Of a stretch of 43,636 bases of DNA, positions 8,092-15,399 are shown piece by piece. Source of the DNA: CAZMSQ01 sp964569025 (GTDB lineage Bacteria; Bacteroidota; Bacteroidia; Chitinophagales; Saprospiraceae); NCBI GenBank assembly GCA_964569025.1, contig CAZMSQ010000017.1, forward strand, positions 1 to 43,636, read 5' to 3'. Made by a program: the position numbers and the translations under genes. Numbering within the stretch: the stretch's first letter is position 1; every line of letters begins with the position of its first letter. Under the pieces are notes generated by a model. It searched no databases. It was given only the letters and a program-made list of their open reading frames with translations, and was not told where the DNA came from.

Positions 8092-8798
8092 TTGACAGGG
8101 ATGCTGTCTGAAAGGATGCTTCCAGGGCCGATGGATTCATGGTGCAGGAGCATGGATGAGTTTGCTCGCATGAGTTGGGTGAGACTGAGGGTGCGAAGGG
8201 TGGAGCCGCGTTCCATGACGAAATCAATTTCGCGGTTGCCCTCGCCGCCGGAGCGGTGGAGGGTGAGTACATCTTCTGGGGTGAAAGAGGTGCCATGTTG
8301 TGAGAGCCAGTGATAAAACCAGCTGGCGCGCTGTTCGCTGGCTTCGGGGGTGTAGAGGCTGGCCGAGGACCAGATGAAGGGCTCGTCTGGCTGGAGGGGT
8401 AGCAGGAAAGTTTGGCGGCCATTCCAGCGGAAGTCCCAGAGGGCGCCTGACTCAGCCATAATTAAGGTGAAGGGTTCCATCCCAGAGAATGTATACTCAC
8501 TGAAAAAGGCATCGGCATCATGGAAACTAAAGGAGTCGAGAGCCATCAGGCCGCGGCTGCGCCGGTAGGGGGGTGTGCGGGTATAGGGGTGGTGGGCTCC
8601 ATTGAGGACACAGACCGCGCGCCCGCTGGTAGAGCCGGCAATCCAGGTGCCGCCCGCCCTGCTGTCGAGGGGGAAGAGAATCTGCTGGTCTGCGATTTCA
8701 AGTCTGGACAGCCTTGTGCTGGCCCGTTGCGGGTCTTCATCGCGGTTGCTGGTCAGGATGAACCCCTCAGCAGTTGGGAGGTAGGTGACGGTACACAT
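8073..8798 (-). CDS. NRDE family protein (TANGO2-like)
   Basis: 241 residues beginning MCTVTYLPTAEGFILTSNRDE. Cys2 and the Asn-Arg-Asp-Glu block that names the family are both present, as is AGGTWIAGS and the segment around CVLNGAHHP. Cys2 would be N-terminal if Met is removed, recalling Ntn hydrolases; eukaryotic TANGO2 is linked to lipid and haem handling, but no bacterial activity is established to my knowledge. The last codons (VKLVGPL then TAG) are encoded by palindromic repeat locus 3, so the natural C-terminus may have been replaced. It is the last gene of a minus-strand cluster after the deiodinase-like gene (10 bp gap). Confidence 0.85.
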   Translation of the reverse strand: MCTVTYLPTAEGFILTSNRDEDPQRASTRLSRLEIADQQILFPLDSRAGGTWIAGSTSGRAVCVLNGAHHPYTRTPPYRRSRGLMALDSFSFHDADAFFSEYTFSGMEPFTLIMAESGALWDFRWNGRQTFLLPLQPDEPFIWSSASLYTPEASEQRASWFYHWLSQHGTSFTPEDVLTLHRSGGEGNREIDFVMERGSTLRTLSLTQLMRANSSMLLHHESIGPGSILSDSIPVKLVGPL

Positions 8799-8808
8799 CG
8801 GGTGTGAT

Positions 8809-9468
8809 TCAGAATTTGTGGAGAACCTCCCCGAGGGGCTTGCGTTGCAAATCGGGCACTTGGGCGCCCGGGGCCGGATAGCCGACAGGAAGGAGAAGAA
8901 AGGGGCGCTCGTTTTCCGGGCGGCCGAGGATGCGCTGGAGGAAATTCATCGGGCTCGGGGTGTGGGTCAGACACGAAAGACCAGCCTGATGAATGGCTGC
9001 AATCAAAAATCCCGCTGCCAAACCGACACTTTCATTGACGTAGTAGTTTTTGTGTTTCTCATCACCCTCCAGATCGTATGGTTTTTTGAAGATCACAACC
9101 AGCCAGGGAGCAATCTCCAGAAATGGCTTCTCCCAGTCGGTCCCAAATGGCTGCAAATCCTCCAGCCACTCTTCACTCATTCTGCCGTGATAGTTGGTGT
9201 ATTCCTCAGCTTCGGCGGCCTCACGGATGCGTCGCTTGATATCCGGATTGCCTACCAGACAGAATGTCCAGGGCTGCCGGTGAGCTCCGGAAGGAGCTGA
9301 AGAGGCGGTACGGATGAGGTCTTCCATGACTTCCACTGGCACGTGACGGTCTGAAAAATGACGCAACGAGCGCCGCCTCTCCATCAGACCGAAAAAATCT
9401 CTGGCTCGTTCTGCAGTTTGTTGCTCTGTAAAGCCGGCAATAGGGTAGGGAATCATCGGAGGTGTCAT
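8809..9468 (-). CDS. iodotyrosine-deiodinase-like nitroreductase (FMN)
   Basis: 219 residues of the nitroreductase fold. FMN-phosphate contacts are RRRSLRHFSD (31-40), and APSGAHRQPW (58-67) is the family block. Unlike general nitroreductases it has the lid of iodotyrosine deiodinase (IYD): E89, Y93 and K114, at exactly the spacing of human E157, Y161 and K182, which clamp the amino-acid part of the halotyrosine. The C-terminal part (ESVGLAAGFLIAAIHQAG, HTPSPM, LGRPENERPFLLLPVGYPA) also follows IYD. The expected reaction is FMN-dependent reductive removal of halogen from halotyrosines; the native substrate in bacteria is unclear. I chose ATG 9468; a TTG at 9492 would add eight residues. Confidence 0.85.
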   Translation of the reverse strand: MTPPMIPYPIAGFTEQQTAERARDFFGLMERRRSLRHFSDRHVPVEVMEDLIRTASSAPSGAHRQPWTFCLVGNPDIKRRIREAAEAEEYTNYHGRMSEEWLEDLQPFGTDWEKPFLEIAPWLVVIFKKPYDLEGDEKHKNYYVNESVGLAAGFLIAAIHQAGLSCLTHTPSPMNFLQRILGRPENERPFLLLPVGYPAPGAQVPDLQRKPLGEVLHKF

Positions 9469-9511
9469 GTGGCATGTCTCAGTGAAGTACAAACAAATCA
9501 GTCACCATTGG

Positions 9512-10213
9512 CTACAGGTCTCCAAGTTGGGGCCTGAGTAAGATTTCTTCTACAACTGTGGCAGCGCTCATCTGCCAGGCATTGAGTACGGCTGCTGCAA
9601 TGTCGCGGGCCGGCATCAGGCGCTCGGCAGGCAAATCAACGCCTGCCCATGAGGCCGACCAGGTAGCACCGGGCATGACCGAGGTGACCCTCACACCCTC
9701 CGGCTTGAGCTCTTCCCGTAATACCTTACTGAAGCCCAGCATAGCGAACTTGGAAATGCTGTATGAGCCGCCATTCGGGTACGCCATCAAGCTGGCCACC
9801 GAACAGATGTTGAACAGGTGCGGCCGTTGCCCGGCCTGGATGAGCGGTATCAGGCGGCGGGTCAGGTAATATGCACTGTACAGGTTCGTTTCCATCATCA
9901 ACTCCATCATTCCATCTTCCTCATCCAAAATTTGCCCTGGAATGAACACCCCGGCATTATTGACCAGTACATCGGCATTGTCCCAGTGCTGCTCCACAAA
10001 TGCTCCAAAGCCCAGCACCTCTTCCTTATTCCGCATATCTGCAGCATGGGTCAGCAACTGACTCTCAGGCCACATTTTCGCAAAAGCAGTCTCCATTTCC
10101 TTCAGGTCAGCTTCAGTCCGAGAACAGACTGCCAGATCAAATCCCTCTTCAGCAAAAGCCTCTGCAATGGCCCGCCCGATTCCCTTTGTCGCCCCGGTAA
10201 TTATCGCTCGCAT
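9512..10213 (-). CDS. SDR family oxidoreductase
   Basis: 233 residues with the classical short-chain dehydrogenase pattern: GATKGIG near residue 7, CSRTE after the second strand (suggesting NADP preference), NNAG, catalytic Ser in ICSVAS and YSISK. The substrate cannot be predicted. The C-terminus is shorter than in FabG and has no VDGG motif. Its stop is 43 bp before the start of the deiodinase-like gene on the same strand, so the SDR, deiodinase-like and NRDE genes may form one transcript. Confidence 0.85.
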   Translation of the reverse strand: MRAIITGATKGIGRAIAEAFAEEGFDLAVCSRTEADLKEMETAFAKMWPESQLLTHAADMRNKEEVLGFGAFVEQHWDNADVLVNNAGVFIPGQILDEEDGMMELMMETNLYSAYYLTRRLIPLIQAGQRPHLFNICSVASLMAYPNGGSYSISKFAMLGFSKVLREELKPEGVRVTSVMPGATWSASWAGVDLPAERLMPARDIAAAVLNAWQMSAATVVEEILLRPQLGDL

Positions 10214-10265
10214 AGATCAATAGTTGTGTCAGATGTTCAAAAACGGGAATTTACCAAAATTCTCA

Positions 10266-10273
10266 TACCTTTG
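10266..10273 (+). promoter_or_regulatory. candidate -7 box upstream of mlaE
   Basis: TACCTTTG matches the Bacteroidota consensus TAnnTTTG exactly and lies 70 bp before the GTG start of mlaE, in the region between the divergent SDR and mlaE genes. There is no TTTG 17-23 bp upstream, so this is only half a promoter. Confidence 0.35.
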
Positions 10274-10342
10274 ACCCCATTATCGGATGGGAACAGTCCA
10301 CAGTACTGCCGCCTATTCCTGAATCTTACCCACCGGTTCGCT

Positions 10343-11089
10343 GTGAATAAGAACATTCTCTTCCATCTCGGCCGATATCTTACCATGATGGTCCAGGCGA
10401 TCTCCAGGCCAGAGAAATGGTCTATGTATTGGAAGGAGACGATTCGCCAGATGAATGACATCGGTATCGGCTCTCTGGTCATCGTCGGACTCATTTCCAT
10501 TTTCATTGGGGCGGTCACAGCCATCCAGTTTGCCTATCAGCTTGATGGCACTCTGGTGCCGGATTATTACCTCGGCTACATTGTTCGTGACATCAGTATC
10601 ATCGAGCTTTCTCCCATGCTTACTTGTTTGGTTCTAGCCGGCAAGGTCGGCTCCAACATGGCTGCCGAAATCGGAGGGATGCGCCAAAAAGAACACATCG
10701 ACGCCATGGAAATCATGGGTGTCAATACCGCAGCCTATCTCATTACCCCCAAACTGGTGGCCGCCATTGTGGTCATCCCCCTCCTCGTTACCGTCGCTGC
10801 CTTCGTCAGTATCCTCGGCGGATATGTAGCCAGCGTGCCTACCGGGCAGATTGCCGACATGGAGTACATCCGCGGGCTGCGCTCCTTCTTTGTGCCGTTC
10901 AACGTGTTTATGATGTACGTAAAGTCGACTGTTTTTGCCTATATACTCACCACTGTCTCTTGCTACCAAGGCTATTATGTGCAGGGTGGAAGCATTGAGC
11001 TCGGCGCCGCCAGCACCCGCGCTGTGGTGTATAGTAATATTCTCATTCTCATTGCAGATTACGTGCTGGCCGTCATCCTGACCAGCTGA
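10343..11089 (+). CDS. mlaE: MlaE-type lipid ABC transporter permease
   Basis: 248 residues, five or six hydrophobic helices, with the MlaE/YrbE core: an N-terminal interfacial helix, then GSLVIVGLISIFIGAVTAIQ, ELSPMLTCLVLAGKVGSNMAAEIGGM and EIMGVNTAAYLITPK. MlaE is the inner-membrane permease of the system that moves phospholipids between the inner and outer membranes. GTG 10343 gives MNKNILFHLGRYLTMM, the usual Bacteroidota start; the next ATG (10385) would cut off this helix. mlaF follows 45 bp downstream. The substrate-binding MlaD gene, often adjacent, is not in this window. Confidence 0.9.
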   Translation: MNKNILFHLGRYLTMMVQAISRPEKWSMYWKETIRQMNDIGIGSLVIVGLISIFIGAVTAIQFAYQLDGTLVPDYYLGYIVRDISIIELSPMLTCLVLAGKVGSNMAAEIGGMRQKEHIDAMEIMGVNTAAYLITPKLVAAIVVIPLLVTVAAFVSILGGYVASVPTGQIADMEYIRGLRSFFVPFNVFMMYVKSTVFAYILTTVSCYQGYYVQGGSIELGAASTRAVVYSNILILIADYVLAVILTS

Positions 11090-11134
11090 TCCAAACTTCC
11101 ATGCACAGGGCATGGCTCAATGTGACCAGATACC

Positions 11135-11899
11135 ATGATCAAAGCCGACAAAATCTATAAATCGTTCGGAGACCTCGAGGTTCTTGGCGGAATCACCGTC
11201 ACATTCCAAAAAGGTATCAACAACCTCATCATCGGACGGTCCGGTGCCGGCAAAACGGTTCTCCTCAAACTGCTGGTCGGCCTGCTCAGCCCGACCAGTG
11301 GCACGGTCTATTACGATGATGTGGATTTCTTCTCGCTCTCCAAAAAGGAAACACGTGCACTGCGTATGCAAGTCGGGATGCTCTTCCAGGGCAACGCCCT
11401 TTTTGACTCCCTGACGACCGAAGAGAATGTCCGTTTCCCGCTCGATATGTTTACCACCATGACCAAAAAGGAAAAGCTCGACAGAGTGAATGATTGCCTC
11501 GCACGGGTCGAGTTATCCGGTGTTAATGAGAAGTACCCATCGGAAATCAGCGGTGGAATGAAAAAACGGGTGGGCATTGCACGAGCCATCGTATTGAATC
11601 CCAGATACTTGTTTTGCGACGAGCCCAACTCAGGTCTGGACCCCAAAACGTCTATCCTCATCGACGAGCTCATTGATTCCATTACTAAGGAGAAGCAGAT
11701 TACCACCATCATCAATACGCATGACATGAACTCTGTGATGGGGATTGGCGAAAATATCATTCTCCTCGACAAGGGGCAGATTGCCTGGCAGGGCCACAAG
11801 TCGGAAGTGCTGGAAAGCTCGAATGAAACACTTCAAAACTTCATTTTCGCCTCCCCATTTCTCCAGAACCTGCGCGACGCCGCCATCGGGAAAGGGTAG
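11135..11899 (+). CDS. mlaF: MlaF-type ABC transporter ATPase
   Basis: 254 residues of a stand-alone ATPase. Walker A is GRSGAGKT (about 34-41), the signature is ISGGMKKRVGIARAI, Walker B is YLFCDEPNSGLDP and the switch His is in INTHDM. The ISGGMKKR variant (Met in place of Gln after the glycines) is typical of Mla/Ttg2A ATPases and separates them from amino-acid importers. It should power MlaE, encoded just upstream in the same operon. A small CCATGC/GCATGG hairpin lies in the 45-bp spacer between the genes. Confidence 0.92.
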   Translation: MIKADKIYKSFGDLEVLGGITVTFQKGINNLIIGRSGAGKTVLLKLLVGLLSPTSGTVYYDDVDFFSLSKKETRALRMQVGMLFQGNALFDSLTTEENVRFPLDMFTTMTKKEKLDRVNDCLARVELSGVNEKYPSEISGGMKKRVGIARAIVLNPRYLFCDEPNSGLDPKTSILIDELIDSITKEKQITTIINTHDMNSVMGIGENIILLDKGQIAWQGHKSEVLESSNETLQNFIFASPFLQNLRDAAIGKG

Positions 11900-11967
11900 C
11901 ATTCTCCATCCCTTTTTTTTTCCTCCTCCGGTCAGATTTCTGCGAATAAGAAGTCGTTCCAACTGGC

Positions 11968-12533
11968 TTAAACCTTCGTGGTGGCAAAGAGCCGCTTTAC
12001 ACTGAAATTTCCGCTCCCATTGACCAGAACAATCAGCATTCCGCCGATGATGGCAATGTTTTTCATGAATTGAATTGATTCCAGCCGACGCAACTCCACG
12101 GGGTCGTTCCAAAAAGAATGGGCAATAAAAGTGACCGGAATCCAATACAGGAGCAGAAGGATTGCCCCGAACGATGACCGGTACCCGATGAGCACCAGGA
12201 TTCCTCCGAGAAGGAGGAGGAAAATTGCTCCTGAAAGGAGAATGTCCTGATTCCAGGTAATATGGAAGGTCGCCATGATGAGCTTGGTTTGGCGAAAATA
12301 GTAAATCGAATCATANNNNNNNNNNNNNNNNNNNNNNNNNNNNNNNNNNNNNNNNNNNNNNNNNNNNNNNNNNNNNNNNNNNNNNNNNNNNNNNNNNNNN
12401 NNNNNNNNNNNNNNNTATGGAAGGTCGCCATGATGAGCTTGGTTTGGCGAAAATAGTAAATCGAATCATAGGCTTCGAAAAGCGAAATGAGGGCAATGCA
12501 AATCCTCCCAATCAGATCGATGATGTCTTTCAT
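11968..12533 (-). CDS. DoxX family membrane protein, interrupted by an artificial assembly gap
   Basis: As written, the frame is split by 100 N. If the gap and one copy of the flanking 55-bp duplicate are removed (155 bases), a single 136-residue frame appears. It begins MKDIIDLIGRICIALISLFE at 12533 and runs through MATFHITWNQD to FSVKRLFATTKV. It has four hydrophobic helices and the DoxX pattern (a Phe-rich first helix, GGILVLIGYRSSFGAILLLL, FMKNIAIIGGMLIVL). DoxX proteins are small inner-membrane proteins linked to thiol and oxidative stress in some bacteria, with quinone- or thiol-related roles proposed. The ATG at 12276 alone would give a truncated 102-residue protein. The gene is divergent from oxyR. 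Confidence 0.85.
12261..12470. other. assembly gap 1: 100 N between identical 55-bp ends
   Basis: The 55 bases at 12261-12315 are repeated exactly at 12416-12470, on either side of 100 N (12316-12415). Both copies lie inside the doxX gene. Equal 55-bp overlaps around a fixed-length gap, seen again at 24973-25182, point to two contigs that end on the same assembly k-mer and were joined with N instead of merged. No sequence is likely to be missing. Confidence 0.9.
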
Positions 12534-12592
12534 AGCCCGAAGGTACGGGTTTGGGTCCGAATCCGTACCTGCCTTCCTTCACTATTGTGCGG

Positions 12593-12611
12593 CCCATACC
12601 TTATCTATGGG
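12593..12611. promoter_or_regulatory. dyad in the doxX-oxyR divergent region (possible LysR-type site)
   Basis: CCCATA (12593-12598) and TATGGG (12606-12611) form an inverted repeat with a 7-bp spacer, the same spacer as the ATAG-N7-CTAT half of the E. coli OxyR site, though the half-site bases differ. A second dyad, GGTACGG (12542-12548) and CCGTACC (12563-12569), lies nearer doxX. Binding by the adjacent OxyR is an inference from position only. Confidence 0.35.
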
Positions 12612-12681
12612 ATCCGGCAAAAGGGAATCGGAAAATTCTCGCTAATTTGGAGGAGTTTGATTGATACTGTAATTTTTGTTT

Positions 12682-13626
12682 ATGAATATCCAGCAAATCG
12701 ATTACATACTGGCAATCAACGATTTGAGGAGTTTTGGAAAGGCTGCCGAGCACTGCCACGTGACTCAGCCGACCCTCAGTACAATGGTTGGGCGTTTGGA
12801 GGAGGAGTTTGGCGTTCAGATCTTTGACAGGAGGACCAAGCCGTTATCTGTAACCAAGGAGGGTGAGCAAATCATCCGGCAGTTGCGCATGATCTCGCGG
12901 GAAATTGGAAGCCTCCATCACCTTGTCAGCCAGCTGCGGGGGGAGGAGAGCGGGGTCACGCTCACAATTGGGGTCATCCCTACGGTCGCCCCGTATCTGC
13001 TGCCCCATTTTTTGGTCGAGTTTGTACGTGCGCACCCGCAGCATCACTTTGTGTGCAGCGAAATGACCACAGATGCCATCATCGATGGACTGGAGTCCAG
13101 AGAGCTGGATGTAGGCATCCTTTCCCTGCCCATTGACAACCCGGAGCTGAGGGAGGTTCCGCTTTACAACGAGCCGTTCCTGCTTCTCGACAAAGAAGTG
13201 CCACGGGCACAGCGGCGGGAGTACATCGCTTTGTCCGATATCGATCTGGACCGCCTTTGGTTGCTGGAGGAAGGGCATTGCATGCGCAATCAGGTCGAAA
13301 AAATTTGTGGGCTGCGCGACAAGCAAGGATTGGACCGTAACCTTGACTATCAATCCGGCACCATTGATACACTCCTGAAGTTTGTTGACCGCTACAGCGG
13401 CCTCACCCTCCTCCCGCTTCTCGCCACCCGCTCCCTCAGTACCAAAGACCGCCGTTACCTCAGGCAGTTCCAGCCTCCCATTCCGGTCCGCACCATCGGG
13501 CTACTGGTACACAACCACTTTTCCAAACACCACCTGCTGGCCCGACTCGAAGAGGCCATCGCGGCAAGTGTCAATCAGTTTTTTCCAGCGAATAAAGCCA
13601 TAGATGTCGTTGATCCCCTCGGCTAA
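12682..13626 (+). CDS. oxyR: hydrogen-peroxide-sensing regulator OxyR (LysR family)
   Basis: 314 residues. The N-terminal winged helix-turn-helix (residues 1-60, MNIQQIDYILAINDLRSFGKAA) is of LysR type; the rest is the substrate/redox domain. The peroxide sensor is intact: C200 in EEGHCMRNQ and C209 in EKICG, nine residues apart exactly as C199 and C208 of E. coli OxyR. It should activate peroxide-defence genes by disulfide formation. ATG 12682 fits the family start; a TTG two codons earlier is unlikely. It is divergent from doxX, a plausible target. Confidence 0.92.
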   Translation: MNIQQIDYILAINDLRSFGKAAEHCHVTQPTLSTMVGRLEEEFGVQIFDRRTKPLSVTKEGEQIIRQLRMISREIGSLHHLVSQLRGEESGVTLTIGVIPTVAPYLLPHFLVEFVRAHPQHHFVCSEMTTDAIIDGLESRELDVGILSLPIDNPELREVPLYNEPFLLLDKEVPRAQRREYIALSDIDLDRLWLLEEGHCMRNQVEKICGLRDKQGLDRNLDYQSGTIDTLLKFVDRYSGLTLLPLLATRSLSTKDRRYLRQFQPPIPVRTIGLLVHNHFSKHHLLARLEEAIAASVNQFFPANKAIDVVDPLG

Positions 13627-13670
13627 GTGGCTGCAGAAAACTGTTGCCATTTTTGTTTCACCCTGACTGA

Positions 13671-13702
13671 CCCGGTCGGACCGCTATAGCCGTCCGACCG
13701 GG
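13671..13702. repeat. CTATAG palindromic repeat, locus 4 (single unit)
   Basis: CCCGGTCGGACCGCTATAGC continues to GTCCGACCGGG, a 32-bp near-perfect palindrome with one asymmetric pair beside the core. It has the same CCCGGTCGGAC flanks as locus 2 but only one unit. It lies between the convergent oxyR and methyltransferase genes. Just downstream are two short direct repeats: CGCCCGGCTC (13714 and 13727) and AGGACCAGTTGTCAG (13754-13768 and 13792-13806). Confidence 0.88.
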
Positions 13703-13820
13703 TCCGCTTCGTTCGCCCGGCTCACGCGCCCGGCTCGCTCCGCATCGGCTATCAGGACCAGTTGTCAGATTAAGCCACGAGGCAAGACACAAGGACCAGT
13801 TGTCAGGTCAAGCGGCAAGG

Positions 13821-14432
13821 TCAAAGGGTGGCAGGGGCAGTGCGGCGGCCAAGGCCGCGCAGCACGCGGGCAAAGCCGCGGTGGTAGGGGCCCTCATCGA
13901 GGGTCACATCGGCTTCTTCGAGAATGTCCCAGGTGATATCCGGAAATTCATCTCTGACTTCCTCAAGGTTGTAGAGCAGGTCAGGAGTTTTGGGTCCTCC
14001 GGAGGTCAGGCCTATTTGTGTCTTGCGGAACACTTCCAAAATAAGATGGCCGCCGGGCTTGAGGGCGCTGATAATTTTGGGCCAGAGGGTGCGGCGGGTA
14101 TTTGTTGGGAAATGGGCGAAAATAAGGGCCGCTGCTTCGAAAGCGGACTCTGGGTAGGGGTAGGTATATGCGTCTGCAACCTGATAGTCTATTTCAACTC
14201 CTGCCTCACGCGCCAGACGAGTCGCCTTTTCCCGACCAGAGGCGCTATAGTCGATGCCGAGCACGTCCCAACCGCAGCGGGCAGCGAACACGGCATTGCG
14301 ACCCTCCCCTTCAGCAGGCAGCAAAAGCCGACCAGGCGGCAATGCTTCCAATTGGGTGCGCAGCCATTCATTAGGGTGGGTGCCGTACACGAATTCATCT
14401 TCCGCATACCGCTCATTCCAAAAATCTTTCAT
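13821..14432 (-). CDS. class I SAM-dependent methyltransferase (TehB/TPMT-like)
   Basis: 203 residues. It opens with MKDFWNERYAEDEFVYGTHP, the usual start of a small methyltransferase group related to tellurite-resistance TehB and thiopurine methyltransferase. The SAM-binding glycine-rich region is degenerate in form (LLLPAEGEGRNAVFAA), followed by GIDYSASG and VADAYTYPYPESAFEAAALI. The methyl acceptor is unknown. The last residues are rich in Arg and run into a GC-rich tract close to the repeat element, so the C-terminus may have drifted. Confidence 0.82.
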   Translation of the reverse strand: MKDFWNERYAEDEFVYGTHPNEWLRTQLEALPPGRLLLPAEGEGRNAVFAARCGWDVLGIDYSASGREKATRLAREAGVEIDYQVADAYTYPYPESAFEAAALIFAHFPTNTRRTLWPKIISALKPGGHLILEVFRKTQIGLTSGGPKTPDLLYNLEEVRDEFPDITWDILEEADVTLDEGPYHRGFARVLRGLGRRTAPATL

Positions 14433-14475
14433 TCCAAATTGTTTTATGACTCAATTCCCATTCTCCATAACCCCT

Positions 14476-15399
14476 TTATACCCCATTTTGATCCGGTTCG
14501 ACCTCAAGTTGTTCGATCAGATTGTAAATCCAGAGGACCAGTACACCAAACAAGACGCCGAGGAGAATCATGGCCATGTTCAGCAGGCCTTCGGCAGAGA
14601 ACGACAGACGGATGAGAACGGTAGAGATGACAAAGCCGGAATTTCGGATGAGCTGGCTGTAGCGGTCTGTGTAGCGGAGTGAGAGGAGGAGAATGGTGAC
14701 GTCAACAACGATGAGGATGGTGAAAAATTCATTGTAGAATATGTGGTTGATGTCTGTAATGGTGCTGGTTCGGCCAAGCTCGTAGAGTCGGAGGTCCAAC
14801 AGGAAGTCTCCGAAACTGTAAAGGGAAAGAACGAGCAAAACCGGAATGAGTAAAATGGAAATCAGCTTTTTGGACAAAATAAATGCTGCCGGGTTGCGAG
14901 AAGACTCCCGGACCGGCCGTTTACGGGCAAATCTGCTGAACAGGAAAATGAGAAAAAACAGAATTACAAAGCCTGCGATATCAACGCTGAATAGCCAGTC
15001 ATATTTGCTTTCGAACCAATTTTCGGTAAGCTCGAGCTTTGAGATGTCCTTAAAAATTCGGCGGATGACAATCAGGGATATAATTTCGTACTGCTTGCTG
15101 ACAGATGAGGTGAAAGACCGGGGTAGGTAATAAACCAACAGGTAGACCTCGTAAATGAGAATGAGAGTAAATGGGGTATAAATAGCTGCAATGGGGTGGT
15201 TAAAGAGGGAAGAAGGAGGTGTGACAAAGGGAATCCACTCGAATCGCAGTGCCGTGATGATCGCGAGGTGCAGGAAAAAGCCTCCGAGGGCAAGATAGAG
15301 AATGATGGTCTCGAACCGGTGTTTGAACCGGTTTCCGAAGAGCCGCTCAAACCATTGGTCGATGAGTGGCTCGTACTTTTTGATATTCAGGACGTTCAT
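14476..15399 (-). CDS. multi-pass membrane protein of unknown function
   Basis: 307 residues with about seven hydrophobic helices: near 32-50, 75-95, 135-155, 175-200, 220-240, and two after 255. A charged N-terminal stretch of about 30 residues comes first. The first half recalls the voltage-sensor or ion-channel layout only in outline; I see no selectivity filter, S4-like Arg ladder or ATPase motif. I do not recognise a named family. Its ATG overlaps the stop of the DHFR-like gene (ATGA, 15396-15399), so the two are probably translationally coupled. Confidence 0.7.
   Translation of the reverse strand: MNVLNIKKYEPLIDQWFERLFGNRFKHRFETIILYLALGGFFLHLAIITALRFEWIPFVTPPSSLFNHPIAAIYTPFTLILIYEVYLLVYYLPRSFTSSVSKQYEIISLIVIRRIFKDISKLELTENWFESKYDWLFSVDIAGFVILFFLIFLFSRFARKRPVRESSRNPAAFILSKKLISILLIPVLLVLSLYSFGDFLLDLRLYELGRTSTITDINHIFYNEFFTILIVVDVTILLLSLRYTDRYSQLIRNSGFVISTVLIRLSFSAEGLLNMAMILLGVLFGVLVLWIYNLIEQLEVEPDQNGV

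Noticed and set aside
8785..9300. Plus-strand frame of 171 codons antisense to the deiodinase-like gene
   Set aside because: No recognisable protein pattern; the minus-strand gene has all family motifs.
12261..12470. 55-bp direct duplicates as target-site duplication of a mobile element
   Set aside because: Too long for a usual target duplication, identical length at both gaps, and collapsing one restores a complete gene.
13800..14615. Long plus-strand open frame (271 codons) antisense to the methyltransferase
   Set aside because: It mirrors the coding strand of a clear methyltransferase and has no family pattern; open antisense frames are expected in this GC-rich stretch.
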